A stretch of 64,000 nt of DNA, taken from positions 248,001-312,000 of the forward strand of contig NZ_FOMK01000003.1 in the NCBI RefSeq assembly GCF_900112615.1, written 5' to 3'. How positions within the stretch are numbered: position 1 is the first letter of the stretch; each line of letters begins with the position of its first letter. The position numbers and the translations under genes are program-made. The notes beneath the pieces were generated by a model that was not told the DNA's origin, ran no database searches, and saw only the letters and a program-made list of their open reading frames with translations. This stretch comes from Chitinophaga sp. CF118 (GTDB taxonomy: Bacteria > Bacteroidota > Bacteroidia > Chitinophagales > Chitinophagaceae). This document shows positions 53,962 through 62,833 of the stretch, piece by piece.

Positions 53962-55269
53962 ATGTTTGTACAGTTGTCAATTGCTAATTTCCTATCTTTT
54001 AAAGAGGAAATTACATTTAGCATGGTTTCTTCTTCATTAAAAGATAAGAAAATCGAAGAAGAGGATGTGATATTTCAACCCTTTGAGTCTGTCAGATTTA
54101 ATCTGCTACGAAGTGCTGTAATATATGGTGCCAATGCAAGTGGGAAGTCTAATTTCTGTAAGGCGTTAAAGTTTATGCGTTGGTTTGTATTAAATTCTTC
54201 AACCAGCACACAGGTGGGGGAGCCAATTGATATTCTGAATTTTAAACTCAGTAGTGAAACTGAACATACTCCGTCTTATTTTGAAATCATTTTTATAAAG
54301 AATGATTTTCAATATCGGTATGGCTTTGAAGCGGATACTAAAAGAGTAGTAACTGAGTGGCTTTTTCAGAAGAAATTGAAAACGAAATCCAAGGAACTGG
54401 AAATATTCTACAGGCATGAGAATGAACCAATATCACTGCATAGTAAATTTAAGATTGGCCATGATCTGGTGATTAAGAATATGATTCGTCCTAATGCATT
54501 ATTATTGTCTGTAGCAGCACAATTTAATGATCAGATTGCAAATGAGATTTTCGAATGGTTTAGAGATTTTAAGGTGTTGTCAGGTTTAACTGATGAGAAT
54601 TATTTAAGCTACACAATGAACCTTTTGCAGAACGAATCATATAGACAGCGTATTATTGACTTTACTAAGTATGCCGATTTAGGTATCGATGATTTACAGA
54701 TTAATGCTACGGAAACAGCAGATGAATATGCTGAAGAAGGATGGATGCTTTTTGAACCTCCTGCAAGAAAACCAACAATTGGTAAAGAAATTAATTCGCT
54801 TATAAGTATACATCAGAAATTTGATGTAAATTCAGTAGAGATTGAACCAGTTCAGTTTCATTTTAATAAAGATGAATCACATGGTACGATAAAATATTTT
54901 GGCCTGGCGGGCCCTATACTTGATACACTAGACAATGGTAAAGTTTTGGCGATCGATGAACTCGATTCGAAGTTACACCCACTATTGACAGAAAAGATCA
55001 TCAGTTTGTTTAACTCGCCGGTAACCAATCCGAAGAATGCACAATTAATTTTTACTACTCATGACACAAACCTTTTAAGCACAAATCAATTTAGAAGAGA
55101 CCAGATCTGGTTTACACAAAAAAACAGATACGGAGCATCAGATTTATATGCTTTATCAACCTACAAAGTACGTAATGACGCCTCCTTCGAAAAGGACTAC
55201 TTACAGGGGAGGTATGGCGCCATTCCTGCCTTGAGAAATTTCGGAAAGTTATTTAATTTAAAAACTTAA
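53962..55269 (+). CDS. RloA-like AAA/ABC-type ATPase (AbiL-like system)
   Basis: 435 residues. The beginning MFVQLSIANFLSFKEEITFSM and P-loop GANASGKS (56-63) are typical of AAA15/RloA/OLD-type ATPases; the Walker B is AIDELDSKLHP with Asp332 and Glu333, and FTTHDTNLLS is the switch. The alternative start at 53932 includes the promoter box. With the RloB gene 3 bp downstream it makes a two-gene unit like AbiLi/AbiLii and comparable to ATPase + TOPRIM defence pairs such as PARIS. Anti-phage role is inferred. Confidence 0.87.
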   Translation: MFVQLSIANFLSFKEEITFSMVSSSLKDKKIEEEDVIFQPFESVRFNLLRSAVIYGANASGKSNFCKALKFMRWFVLNSSTSTQVGEPIDILNFKLSSETEHTPSYFEIIFIKNDFQYRYGFEADTKRVVTEWLFQKKLKTKSKELEIFYRHENEPISLHSKFKIGHDLVIKNMIRPNALLLSVAAQFNDQIANEIFEWFRDFKVLSGLTDENYLSYTMNLLQNESYRQRIIDFTKYADLGIDDLQINATETADEYAEEGWMLFEPPARKPTIGKEINSLISIHQKFDVNSVEIEPVQFHFNKDESHGTIKYFGLAGPILDTLDNGKVLAIDELDSKLHPLLTEKIISLFNSPVTNPKNAQLIFTTHDTNLLSTNQFRRDQIWFTQKNRYGASDLYALSTYKVRNDASFEKDYLQGRYGAIPALRNFGKLFNLKT

Positions 55270-55272
55270 GAA

Positions 55273-55926
55273 ATGGCAAGTAGGGATATCCCTTTGAAAA
55301 TTCAGCAAAGACTGGATAAAAGAAAAGAAAAAAGTATTCAACGTTTTAATAATTATCAGGAACCAAAACAAACTTTTCTGATTATTTGTGAGGGACAAAA
55401 TACAGAGCCTGATTATTTTAATGGGTTTAAACTGGGATCTGCACAGGTAGAAGCAGTTGGTACCGGATTCAATACTGTTTCCCTGGTAAACAAAGCGATA
55501 GATATAAAAAAGAAATACAGCAATAAAGGGCGAAAATTTGACCAGCATTGGGTAGTATTTGATAAGGATGATTTCAGTGCGGAAGATTTCAATAATGCCA
55601 TTCTTATAGCTGTTGCAAATGGTTTTAAAGTTGCATATTCCAATCAATGTTTTGAATATTGGTTTTTATTGCATTTCTCAGCACATGAAGGTCATATTAA
55701 CAGGAAACGGTTTGAACAATTGCTGAATCAACATTTGGGATTTGCTTATAGTAAAGATGCCGGTATAAGTTCTCAAATGTTTAATGCCTTGTTGAATACT
55801 CAGGAAACAGCCATTGCAAATGCAGACAGGATATACCATTCTTTTGAAAAACCTCATAATCCTGCCATAGAAGAATCATCTACTACCGTATTTCAATTGG
55901 TTAATGAACTCAATAAATATCTATAG
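55273..55926 (+). CDS. RloB-like TOPRIM-type protein (AbiL-like system)
   Basis: 217-residue RloB family protein, thought to be a TOPRIM-like nuclease partner. The acidic residues expected for a TOPRIM site are seen in CEGQNTEPDYF (Glu40) and VFDKDDF (Asp97, Asp99); SNQCFEYWFLLHF is the third family block. Paired with the ATPase just upstream, which would sense infection and release the nuclease. Partner gene and order match the AbiL pair. Confidence 0.87.
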   Translation: MASRDIPLKIQQRLDKRKEKSIQRFNNYQEPKQTFLIICEGQNTEPDYFNGFKLGSAQVEAVGTGFNTVSLVNKAIDIKKKYSNKGRKFDQHWVVFDKDDFSAEDFNNAILIAVANGFKVAYSNQCFEYWFLLHFSAHEGHINRKRFEQLLNQHLGFAYSKDAGISSQMFNALLNTQETAIANADRIYHSFEKPHNPAIEESSTTVFQLVNELNKYL

Positions 55927-56447
55927 ATATTTCTCAAATACTTTGATACTATTCTGGGTGATGCAGAACGCCGTGGCAGAGTAGAAACCGATCTATGCAA
56001 AAAAAAACATTAAGTAGACTATTTATATGAAATCGACTTAATTAGTCTAATCCTCATATATGAGGTAGATTATTTTCTGCATAATAAAAAGGAATTTATT
56101 TACTTAGGGATTTTTATTTCTCACTTTGATATCCTAAATTGGATATAGACATTTGCAATGAGCATAGGATTTAATCTTTTCAAATACATACCCCTTAACA
56201 CCAAAAGCACAAAATCTAATTTCAAAAGCATTTACTATTCCATTTACTGAAGTAATGGTAACTCCATTTTTAAACCACCATTTTCATTGCTGAAGTAATA
56301 ATCTGCATTTGACAATAAGAATTTCAATTGGGATGATAACGACCATTCCATTATCAAGCTATACCGTATCCTGAAGCATGAAAGTATCTAAAACATCTGT
56401 ATACATAAACTAAGAACCTTTTACTAACTTCTTAAATCTGTTAAGTT
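55927..56447. other. 521-bp gap, with decayed minus-strand gene
   Basis: Between the RloB gene and the first tail-collar gene. It contains a broken minus-strand frame (56134-56351); the rest is AT-rich and I see no promoter box, repeat or tRNA in it. Confidence 0.5.
56134..56351 (-). pseudogene. Frameshifted remnant of a small gene
   Basis: Reading the minus strand from ATG 56351, a frame gives SSQLKFLLSNADYYFSNENGG and then breaks near 56268-56280 at an A-rich run; a neighbouring frame continues as NGVTITSVNGIVNAFEIRF ... KSYAHCKCLYPI to a stop at 56134. The two pieces read as one protein-like sequence of about 70-75 residues, so one frameshift is likely. Family not recognised. Confidence 0.4.
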
Positions 56448-56999
56448 ATGGATGGAATAATCGGAGAAATCCGCTCCTTTGGTTTTAATTACACTCCACA
56501 GGGATGGTTGCCATGTAATGGTACAACGTATCCGCAACAGCAGTATGCTGCGTTGTACTCAATTATCGGAACAACCTTTGGTGGAAGTGCAACAGCTACT
56601 TTTAAAGTTCCAAACCTTTCCGGTAAAATTCTGAGTGGTGCGCAGAATCAGATACCAAATCATACAGTGGGGGCTTCCGGAGGTGCAGAAACAATTACGC
56701 TGGCATCTAACCAGATGACGGCCCACTCTCATGCTGTTAATGTTGTAACCAGGAACAAGCCTACACAAGCAGTAACAGGAACGGCTCAACCGGGCAATAC
56801 TGTTTACCTCACCAATGCGCTTAGTAAAACGGCCAATGCAAGTATTATTGAGTATTCTGCAGGCGCTGCCCGCCTTGTTTCAATGAATAATGCAGCAATC
56901 ACACCCACCGGTCAGGGCCTTCCTCATTCAAATTTAGCTCCGTTTCTGGCTATGAATTTTTGCATTTGTTATGATGGAATGTATCCTAGCAGAACATGA
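56448..56999 (+). CDS. Tail-collar (MdpB-like) protein 1
   Basis: 183 residues of the phage tail collar / microcystin-dependent protein family. Typical opening IGEIRSFGFNYTPQGWLPCNG, AALYSIIGTTFGG, TFKVPNLSGKI, and closing PHSNLAPFLAMNFCICYDGMYPSR. No signal peptide. First of three paralogues in a row, 31-39 bp apart. Outside phages, such proteins are found in clusters of unknown role; no other phage gene is near. Confidence 0.88.
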   Translation: MDGIIGEIRSFGFNYTPQGWLPCNGTTYPQQQYAALYSIIGTTFGGSATATFKVPNLSGKILSGAQNQIPNHTVGASGGAETITLASNQMTAHSHAVNVVTRNKPTQAVTGTAQPGNTVYLTNALSKTANASIIEYSAGAARLVSMNNAAITPTGQGLPHSNLAPFLAMNFCICYDGMYPSRT

Positions 57000-57030
57000 T
57001 TTATTTTTCACCTTATTTAAATAGAACAAT

Positions 57031-57591
57031 ATGGACTTCTATGTAGGAGAAATCCGCCTTTTTCCGTACAACCGTATTCCGGCCGACTGGATGGCTTGTA
57101 ACGGACAGCTACTCCAGATAAGCCAGCATGCTGCTTTGTACTCGTTAATAGGAGTTTTTTATGGGGGAGATGCTAAATTTGTATTTAATCTTCCTAACCT
57201 GAACGGGCGTGCTATAGTTGGTTTTACAAGCGGTACACCGTCTGGAACTGTTTATAAGATTGGGCAGGCCGGAGGAACAGAGAATGTTGTATTAACCATT
57301 GCTCAGATTCCCTTACATACTCATTCCCTTGCTGCGAATAATACTTATGACTCTGGTGGGCCCAATACTCATTACCTGGGGAATCCCAACATTCCTACAG
57401 CTGCCACGCAGGCATCAAAAAACGCGGCAAATGCAAATTTGTATGCAGTTCCTGCAATTACGGACCCACTGGTTCCTATGGCACCTTGTATTGCAACCGC
57501 AGGATCTTCAGCTGGTCATGAGAATCGCAGTCCTTACCTGGCAATGAACTATTGTATTGCTATTACGGGGCTATATCCGACCAGATCATAA
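57031..57591 (+). CDS. Tail-collar (MdpB-like) protein 2
   Basis: 186 residues; same family with VGEIRLFPYNRIPADWMACNG, AALYSLIGVFYGG, FNLPNLNGRAIVG, a His-rich IPLHTHSL segment and PYLAMNYCIAITGLYPTRS. Diverged from its neighbours rather than a recent copy. 31 bp after protein 1. Confidence 0.88.
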   Translation: MDFYVGEIRLFPYNRIPADWMACNGQLLQISQHAALYSLIGVFYGGDAKFVFNLPNLNGRAIVGFTSGTPSGTVYKIGQAGGTENVVLTIAQIPLHTHSLAANNTYDSGGPNTHYLGNPNIPTAATQASKNAANANLYAVPAITDPLVPMAPCIATAGSSAGHENRSPYLAMNYCIAITGLYPTRS

Positions 57592-57630
57592 AAAGACAAT
57601 TACAATTGGTTAATCATAAATCTATACGTT

Positions 57631-58212
57631 ATGGATCCATATATTGGAGAAATCAGAGTTTTCGCGGGAAATTATGCTCCGGTTGGCTGGGCCTTATGTG
57701 ATGGTACAATGCTAAATGTATCAGAGAACCAGGCTTTATATGCCTTATTGGGAAATACATACGGAGGTAACGGAAGCTCTACATTTGCACTTCCGGATTT
57801 CCGGTTGAATGTAGCAGTTGGTACAGGTACAATTTCTGCAGCAGGAGGAACGGGCTCTTATCCACTGGCTGCCAAGGGGGGAGCTGCTCAGGTAATACTA
57901 AACAGTACTACATTGCCTTCACATATACATACCTTCCAGGCAGTAAACATTGCAGCAAATACTGGTAGTCCGGCAAATGCTTTGCTGGCACAAACGAATG
58001 GAAACAACAGTACTTTAACACCTCCTTATCCGGATGTAACATCGTATACTGCATTGCCACTTCCCGATGGAGGAACTACCACTACAAATGGTACATTGGC
58101 CGCTAATACATGTCAATCAGCGGGGTCAAGCCAGGCGCATGACAACCTCATGCCTTACGTTAGTTTTAATTACATCATAGCCGTGAACGGAATATATCCA
58201 GAACCAGCATAA
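57631..58212 (+). CDS. Tail-collar (MdpB-like) protein 3
   Basis: 193 residues; IGEIRVFAGNYAPVGWALCDG, QALYALLGNTYGG, TFALPDFRLNVAVG, LPSHIHTFQ, and PYVSFNYIIAVNGIYPEPA. The Asp instead of Asn in CDG and the PEPA end differ from the other two, so each probably has a distinct place in a shared structure. 15 bp before the formyltransferase gene. Confidence 0.88.
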   Translation: MDPYIGEIRVFAGNYAPVGWALCDGTMLNVSENQALYALLGNTYGGNGSSTFALPDFRLNVAVGTGTISAAGGTGSYPLAAKGGAAQVILNSTTLPSHIHTFQAVNIAANTGSPANALLAQTNGNNSTLTPPYPDVTSYTALPLPDGGTTTTNGTLAANTCQSAGSSQAHDNLMPYVSFNYIIAVNGIYPEPA

Positions 58213-58227
58213 TCCATAGTTCTATAC

Positions 58228-59139
58228 ATGCATATTGGTATTATTTCCAATTCGGATGAATGCATCCTATTGGCATACACACTTGCAAATCACGGTTTTC
58301 AGGTGTGTGTTTTTTTCTCTCCTCCACCCGATAATTACATTCATCAGAAAGTAACAACATTGTTACACTCGATAAATATTCCCTGTACAATTGAGCAGGA
58401 CCAGAAGACAGATGTATATAACTGGCTGGAACAAAAAGGGCTCGCCGTTGTTTTTGTTCTCGGATACAGGTACCTGCTTGATGTGAAAATATTTGGAAAA
58501 CTGAATATCTCCGCTTTCAATATTCATTATGGACCACTGCCTTCTTTCAGAGGGCCCGTACCTGTATTCTGGCAATTGAAGCAGGGAGAATCTTCTCTGG
58601 AAATTTCCATACACCGCTTGTCTTCAAAATTTGATGATGGTGAAGTGGTATGGAAAAAAGAAACATCCAATCTGCCTCATTATAATTACAGTTATGTTCA
58701 TCAGTTGTTCAGCAGGTTATGTATAGAGGGAGTGGAGTTCATCCTGTCGGTAATTAAATCTCAGTTTCCGTTGCCTGATCTGCGGGCGAAAAGTAAGATA
58801 TCAGCATATTATAAACGTCCGCAGTTAACAGATGTGATGATTAACTGGGATACGATGAAGGGAGAGGAGATCTGTGATCTTGTACGTGCCTGTAATCCCT
58901 GGAATAAAGGGGCACAAACTTTATTTTACCAACAGGAGGCAAAATTAATGGATGCCCAATTGATGAATGATTCCAGCACTGAAAGAGCGGGTACTATACT
59001 CGATAATAATGAGTGTATATTAATCGCATGTGCTGATACGAAAATAATTAAAGTAGGGATGTTGTATGTAAGTGATTATTTTATTCCAGCATATCAGGCT
59101 GAAGTATGGGGTTTTGTAAAAGGAAAAGTATTTGGATAA
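58228..59139 (+). CDS. Formyltransferase of the methionyl-tRNA formyltransferase superfamily
   Basis: 303 residues. The formyl-folate domain shows FNIHYGPLPSFRGPVPVFW, the Asn-His pair of the active site, and KFDDGEVV with the third catalytic Asp; a C-terminal Fmt-like domain follows (NPWNKGAQTLF). It is unlikely to be the housekeeping Fmt because the motifs are diverged and the gene is joined to three tail-collar genes (15 bp gap). Probably formylates an amine, for example an amino-sugar or peptide, in that system. Ends at a bidirectional hairpin. Confidence 0.8.
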   Translation: MHIGIISNSDECILLAYTLANHGFQVCVFFSPPPDNYIHQKVTTLLHSINIPCTIEQDQKTDVYNWLEQKGLAVVFVLGYRYLLDVKIFGKLNISAFNIHYGPLPSFRGPVPVFWQLKQGESSLEISIHRLSSKFDDGEVVWKKETSNLPHYNYSYVHQLFSRLCIEGVEFILSVIKSQFPLPDLRAKSKISAYYKRPQLTDVMINWDTMKGEEICDLVRACNPWNKGAQTLFYQQEAKLMDAQLMNDSSTERAGTILDNNECILIACADTKIIKVGMLYVSDYFIPAYQAEVWGFVKGKVFG

Positions 59140-59142
59140 ATG

Positions 59143-59230
59143 GGAGCGGACTAAAAGTAAAAACTCTATTAACTGATTACGATGGAGATGAAAAATATTC
59201 AGTGTTTTCACTTTACTTTTAGTCAGCTCC
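59143..59230. terminator. Long inverted repeat between convergent genes
   Basis: Arms 59143-59161 and 59212-59230 (18 of 19 bases paired, loop about 50 bp) between the formyltransferase and the convergent lasso precursor gene. Likely ends transcription from both sides. The arms contain GACTAAAAG, also seen in the hairpin at 48713. Confidence 0.65.
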
Positions 59231-59251
59231 TGATTTCATAGTTAAAATAAT

Positions 59252-59383
59252 TTAACTCAACTCGGACCCAAAATCAGGACCGCCACCGCCTAACCCCAGT
59301 GTTTTGTCATTAATGGAAAGTACAGTGAATGCTGGGGTTACCCATGTTTGTTTAGGTTGTGTCTCAGATGTTTCGTTTTTCAT
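59252..59383 (-). CDS. Lasso peptide precursor (A protein)
   Basis: 43 codons, easily missed because it is short. The leader (1-29) has W14-x2-P17, the WxxP form of the YxxP recognition motif, and Thr28 at position -2 to the core, which is required by lasso proteases. The predicted core is GLGGGGPDFGSELS: Gly1 can form an isopeptide bond with Asp8, giving an 8-residue ring, with tail FGSELS. It lies 44 bp after the cyclase gene, so it closes the operon kinase - B2 - cyclase - A, an unusual order. The C-terminal Ser is the kind of residue modified by lasso kinases (see 61738). Confidence 0.88.
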   Translation of the reverse strand: MKNETSETQPKQTWVTPAFTVLSINDKTLGLGGGGPDFGSELS

Positions 59384-59427
59384 ATTGTTTGTTTTGGATG
59401 ATGCATTTAAGTTACACTTTTTATTCG

Positions 59428-61299
59428 TTATGAAAAATTATAGCCTTTCTCCTTCAATGTAAAAAGTAGCTGAGCAGAAATAGTAGCCTGTGCAAGTGAA
59501 GATATTATTTGCTCCTCTCCGGTGTTAAAGTGGGTTTTTCCTGCAACAGCTTCCAATGAGTTTTGTATTCCTTTCCGGGATAAAAAATGATTGAATGCAA
59601 AGTTATGTTCTTCCGATTGCATGATATTTTCTATATATGATTTTTGTTCCATAATACGGACTGCATAGTCAGGTACATATTTCCCTTTATCTTGCCGCCA
59701 TTGGATTTCCGGTGGAATAACACCTTCCATAGCATGGCGCATCAGGCTCCTTTTGTATCCCCCTTTTCTGAATAATTTCAATGGTACATCCATCATAAAT
59801 TCATTAATGCTTTTATCTGTCAGCGGTATTGCAGATTGCATTTCATGACCGGCATACCGGTTTGCAAAAGTTCCAAGCAACATGCTCCACCGGCCACTGC
59901 TGATGATTTGTTGCATGGAAGTATTGATGGGTTGTACCCGTTGGAAGAACGGACCAGTGTGGTAGGGAGTAGTAAATTCTTTATGTAAAGTAGTGTGTTT
60001 GTCCTGGTCATGTCTTTTTATAACTTGCCGGATCTTTTGGTACAAAGATGTATGAATTGCATATTCCTCCTTTAATAATTGCAACCAGTGTTTACCATTC
60101 CGGTTGAACTTCTTTAATAGTTGTACTGCTTCTTTCCAGTGTCCTGTTTGTACTAACTGATAAAAGACGGTATTACCTTTCCAGGATACCCAGTAGTCGC
60201 CGCCATAGCCAATGAAGAAGGTGCCGATCTTTTTTTCTTTAGCCGCCGCTGCAATTGCCCTGTCCATATTGAAGAAAATATTAGGAAAGCATTCATCTGC
60301 TTCAAAAGCCTGTTCAATACCTGTGAAAGGTCCGTCACCTGTGGTTTCCACATATGTTTGTTCCAGGTTAGGACAATGTTTGCGAACAATATCTATGTAT
60401 TTTCTTTCATCCTGCGCAGCACCTGTATAGCTTATAGGCAGAACAGATGAAAAAGCATACAGAGGTTGATTTTTATCGGCCAGTATTTTTGCAAGCATAC
60501 AGGTAATGGCCGTTGAATCAATCCCCCCACTGAGCATCACACCGACAGGTTTGTTTGTTCTTAACCTGTTCTCTACCGAACGCTGGAGTAATTCTTTCAG
60601 GCATTCTGTCCATTCTTCATCTTTTCTGAACCGGTATTTATTTAAGGGAAGGAGATGCCAGTATTTCTTAATGTGTGATACTCCATCCTGCAGTATTAAA
60701 CTGTTTCCTCCTCTTAATGCTTTTATGTCTTTGTCGTAGGTTTGATCCGGATTGCCATCTCTGCAGTGATATTCAATCAGGCTGGCAGCATTAAAATGAT
60801 GGGGGCCTGGTTTTACCGAGAGTATTCCTTTGATTTCGCTGCAGAAAATAAAAACGGTGGTAGAGTCATAATAGAATAGCGGCCTGTATCCTATATGATC
60901 TGTAGCGAGAAATAGCCGTTTTCGTAACTTATCCCAGATACAAAATGCAAATTCACCTTGCAGGTGGTTGACACAATCTTCCCCCCATTTCAGGTAGGCG
61001 TGTAATAACAGGTTAAAGTCTGCAGTGTGTTTATCGAGCCGGAGGATATGGATCAGTTCCTGTCTGTTATCAATCCTTATATCTGCCGTAATGAAAATGC
61101 TGCAGTAAGCGGGAGGGCATCTTTTCTCTGCAGGTTCCAGACCGGAAGTAACCTGGCATTGCCCAAGTGCAATGGCTCCGTTGCGCCATACATCCATGCC
61201 ATCAAAAGCTCTGTGCTGCATTGAATGAGACAGTTTGTCAACTATTATATCATGTAGAGGAGCCCCGCTTTTATTAATAATACCGAAAATTGCATGCAT
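59428..61299 (-). CDS. Lasso macrolactam synthetase (asparagine-synthetase-like C protein)
   Basis: 623 residues. Glutaminase-like N-terminal domain starts MHAIFG, lacking the catalytic Cys2 of true asparagine synthetases, then the ATP-pyrophosphatase site SGGIDS at 257-262. This is the signature of lasso cyclases, which adenylate the ring Asp and close it on the core amine. Neighbouring precursor and B2 genes confirm. 6 bp separate it from the B2 gene. Confidence 0.93.
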   Translation of the reverse strand: MHAIFGIINKSGAPLHDIIVDKLSHSMQHRAFDGMDVWRNGAIALGQCQVTSGLEPAEKRCPPAYCSIFITADIRIDNRQELIHILRLDKHTADFNLLLHAYLKWGEDCVNHLQGEFAFCIWDKLRKRLFLATDHIGYRPLFYYDSTTVFIFCSEIKGILSVKPGPHHFNAASLIEYHCRDGNPDQTYDKDIKALRGGNSLILQDGVSHIKKYWHLLPLNKYRFRKDEEWTECLKELLQRSVENRLRTNKPVGVMLSGGIDSTAITCMLAKILADKNQPLYAFSSVLPISYTGAAQDERKYIDIVRKHCPNLEQTYVETTGDGPFTGIEQAFEADECFPNIFFNMDRAIAAAAKEKKIGTFFIGYGGDYWVSWKGNTVFYQLVQTGHWKEAVQLLKKFNRNGKHWLQLLKEEYAIHTSLYQKIRQVIKRHDQDKHTTLHKEFTTPYHTGPFFQRVQPINTSMQQIISSGRWSMLLGTFANRYAGHEMQSAIPLTDKSINEFMMDVPLKLFRKGGYKRSLMRHAMEGVIPPEIQWRQDKGKYVPDYAVRIMEQKSYIENIMQSEEHNFAFNHFLSRKGIQNSLEAVAGKTHFNTGEEQIISSLAQATISAQLLFTLKEKGYNFS

Positions 61300-61304
61300 A
61301 ATAT

Positions 61305-61736
61305 TCAGCTTTTAAAACCTGCTATCACAGAAAACGGATATATGTTTTTCCCACCTGTAACCCTGATGCCACCACTTTCCAGCCAGGCATGTGCAAGCAT
61401 TGTATTTGCATCATCATTTTTTATATGAACACCAAAGTATATAATGGACACTGTACTTCTGTTTCTTAACATGATTTTTGCTGCAAGGGCCTGTTCAAAA
61501 CATTTTGTTCTCCAGGGGGATCTTGTACAAGCCCGGCTGATAGCAATACGAACGTTTTGTTGAACTTGTACTGTCGTTATTATCTGTAGTAATGGTAGCT
61601 GTCCGATAATATTTTTGCCCAGCAGCGGAGCTATTCTCCGGAAAGGAACAAAAATAAGGATCAATCTTGCAGCTGCCAGCAGCAGCCAGGCTTCGGCGAA
61701 AAACAAGAGGCTTCGGATAGATACATATTTTCGCAT
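61305..61736 (-). CDS. Lasso leader peptidase (B2, transglutaminase-like)
   Basis: 143 residues of the lasso B2 (Transglut_core3) family. Catalytic Cys79 lies in WRTKCFEQALAAK and the His116 in LAHAWLESGG. The N-terminal helix (13-30) suggests membrane contact. It lacks the recognition domain, which is a separate protein here (62834). 2 bp after the kinase gene, probably one transcript. Confidence 0.92.
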   Translation of the reverse strand: MRKYVSIRSLLFFAEAWLLLAAARLILIFVPFRRIAPLLGKNIIGQLPLLQIITTVQVQQNVRIAISRACTRSPWRTKCFEQALAAKIMLRNRSTVSIIYFGVHIKNDDANTMLAHAWLESGGIRVTGGKNIYPFSVIAGFKS

Positions 61737-61737
61737 G

Positions 61738-62643
61738 TTATATCAATGAAGATATTACTGATAATAATCTCGAAGGTCTGCAGCTGGAAGGCCTTGTAAT
61801 AAGATAAACATCAGTATGCTGTAATAGTTTACTGACTATATTGAAACTTAACATCCGTAATGACTGACTTTGCATTAGCACCGGCCTGTAGAGTTGATTT
61901 GATATAGCTTCAAAGGCGTGTATGCCTGTTAGTTTTTCAGTATGTATGCGGTAATCATCTCCTATTTTTAACAGCATGATTTTCTTTACAGGATATTGAT
62001 GACGATCGAAATCGTCATGGAAGAAGATCCCGTATTTTTTTATTCCCGGTCTTACAGGGAATGATCTGTCCTGGAAAGCTTGATGATTTAATGTAAGCAA
62101 AGAATCTTCCCATAGCTTGATCATAGGATAGGAGGCCGTACCAGTTATCAGGTTATTGTCCGGATCTCGTTGTAATACTGTAATATCATCACTGAATATA
62201 GTGTATCCAAGTTTGATAAGTCCGGCAAGTGTGGTTGATTTTCCCGCACCTGAGTATCCGCATATAAACACCAGTTCTCCATCTTCCAATATTGCAGAAG
62301 CATGAAAGGGGAGCAATCCCCGTTGTGTGAGAATTGCCGCCATAGCAGTAGCCAGCACAAAAAGTCTGATGCTACGAAATTCCCTGACATCATTATGTGG
62401 GGCTATAATGATTTCCCTGCCATAAGCAACGTAATAACTTGCAGTATCTTTAACCGAGAAGATTAGTTCCTCTTCATTGATAATATAAGAAATATCGTTG
62501 CCTTGTATAATTTTTACATTTGTAATAGCAGGGATTTCTCCGATGTTAATCATTACATCCGGAACATCAAATATTGAAGGAAGCAATTCAGGAAATTCAA
62601 TATCTGATAGGATTTGAAGCCCAAATCCAAAGTATTTGTACAT
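61738..62643 (-). CDS. HPr-kinase-like lasso peptide kinase
   Basis: 301 residues of the HprK-like fold: Walker A GYSGAGKS (129-136), His114 in PFHAS before it, and SDDI (151-154). In paeninodin-type clusters, kinases of this family phosphorylate the C-terminal Ser of the precursor. The core here ends in Ser, so the same modification is predicted. Start overlaps nothing and begins the minus-strand transcript, divergent from the RRE gene. Confidence 0.85.
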   Translation of the reverse strand: MYKYFGFGLQILSDIEFPELLPSIFDVPDVMINIGEIPAITNVKIIQGNDISYIINEEELIFSVKDTASYYVAYGREIIIAPHNDVREFRSIRLFVLATAMAAILTQRGLLPFHASAILEDGELVFICGYSGAGKSTTLAGLIKLGYTIFSDDITVLQRDPDNNLITGTASYPMIKLWEDSLLTLNHQAFQDRSFPVRPGIKKYGIFFHDDFDRHQYPVKKIMLLKIGDDYRIHTEKLTGIHAFEAISNQLYRPVLMQSQSLRMLSFNIVSKLLQHTDVYLITRPSSCRPSRLLSVISSLI

Positions 62644-62833
62644 GAATATTGATTGTGTTTTGAATGTTCGATATCTAACTTATATATCTGTAATGGTGCA
62701 ATAAATATTTTTCATAACCGGATGATCGTATTAATTTGGGAGTCGTCGTCAATTGTTTTGTAATAATACCTATTTTCGTATAAATAACCTTAGATAGTTC
62801 AGATAATACCCCGGATAATTTTTAATTCATGTT
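62644..62833. promoter_or_regulatory. Divergent promoter region of the lasso cluster
   Basis: 190 bp between the kinase gene (minus) and the PqqD-like gene (plus); must supply both promoters. Near-match TATTTTCG at about 62772 may be a -7 box for the plus strand. No repeat or palindrome visible. Confidence 0.35.

Noticed and set aside
56448-58212. A prophage, because of three tail-collar proteins
   Set aside because: No capsid, terminase, portal, integrase or lysis genes accompany them; they are joined to a formyltransferase gene instead.
58228-59139. Part of the lasso cluster
   Set aside because: It is on the opposite strand, convergent, 15 bp behind the collar genes, and separated from the lasso precursor by a terminator-like hairpin.
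59428-61299. A housekeeping asparagine synthetase
   Set aside because: The N-terminal catalytic Cys is replaced by His, and it lies with a lasso precursor, B2 protease, kinase and RRE genes.
61738-62643. True HPr kinase/phosphorylase of carbon regulation
   Set aside because: P-loop and SDDI fit the fold, but it is fused by position to lasso genes and no HPr or PTS gene is near; the lasso kinase role fits better.
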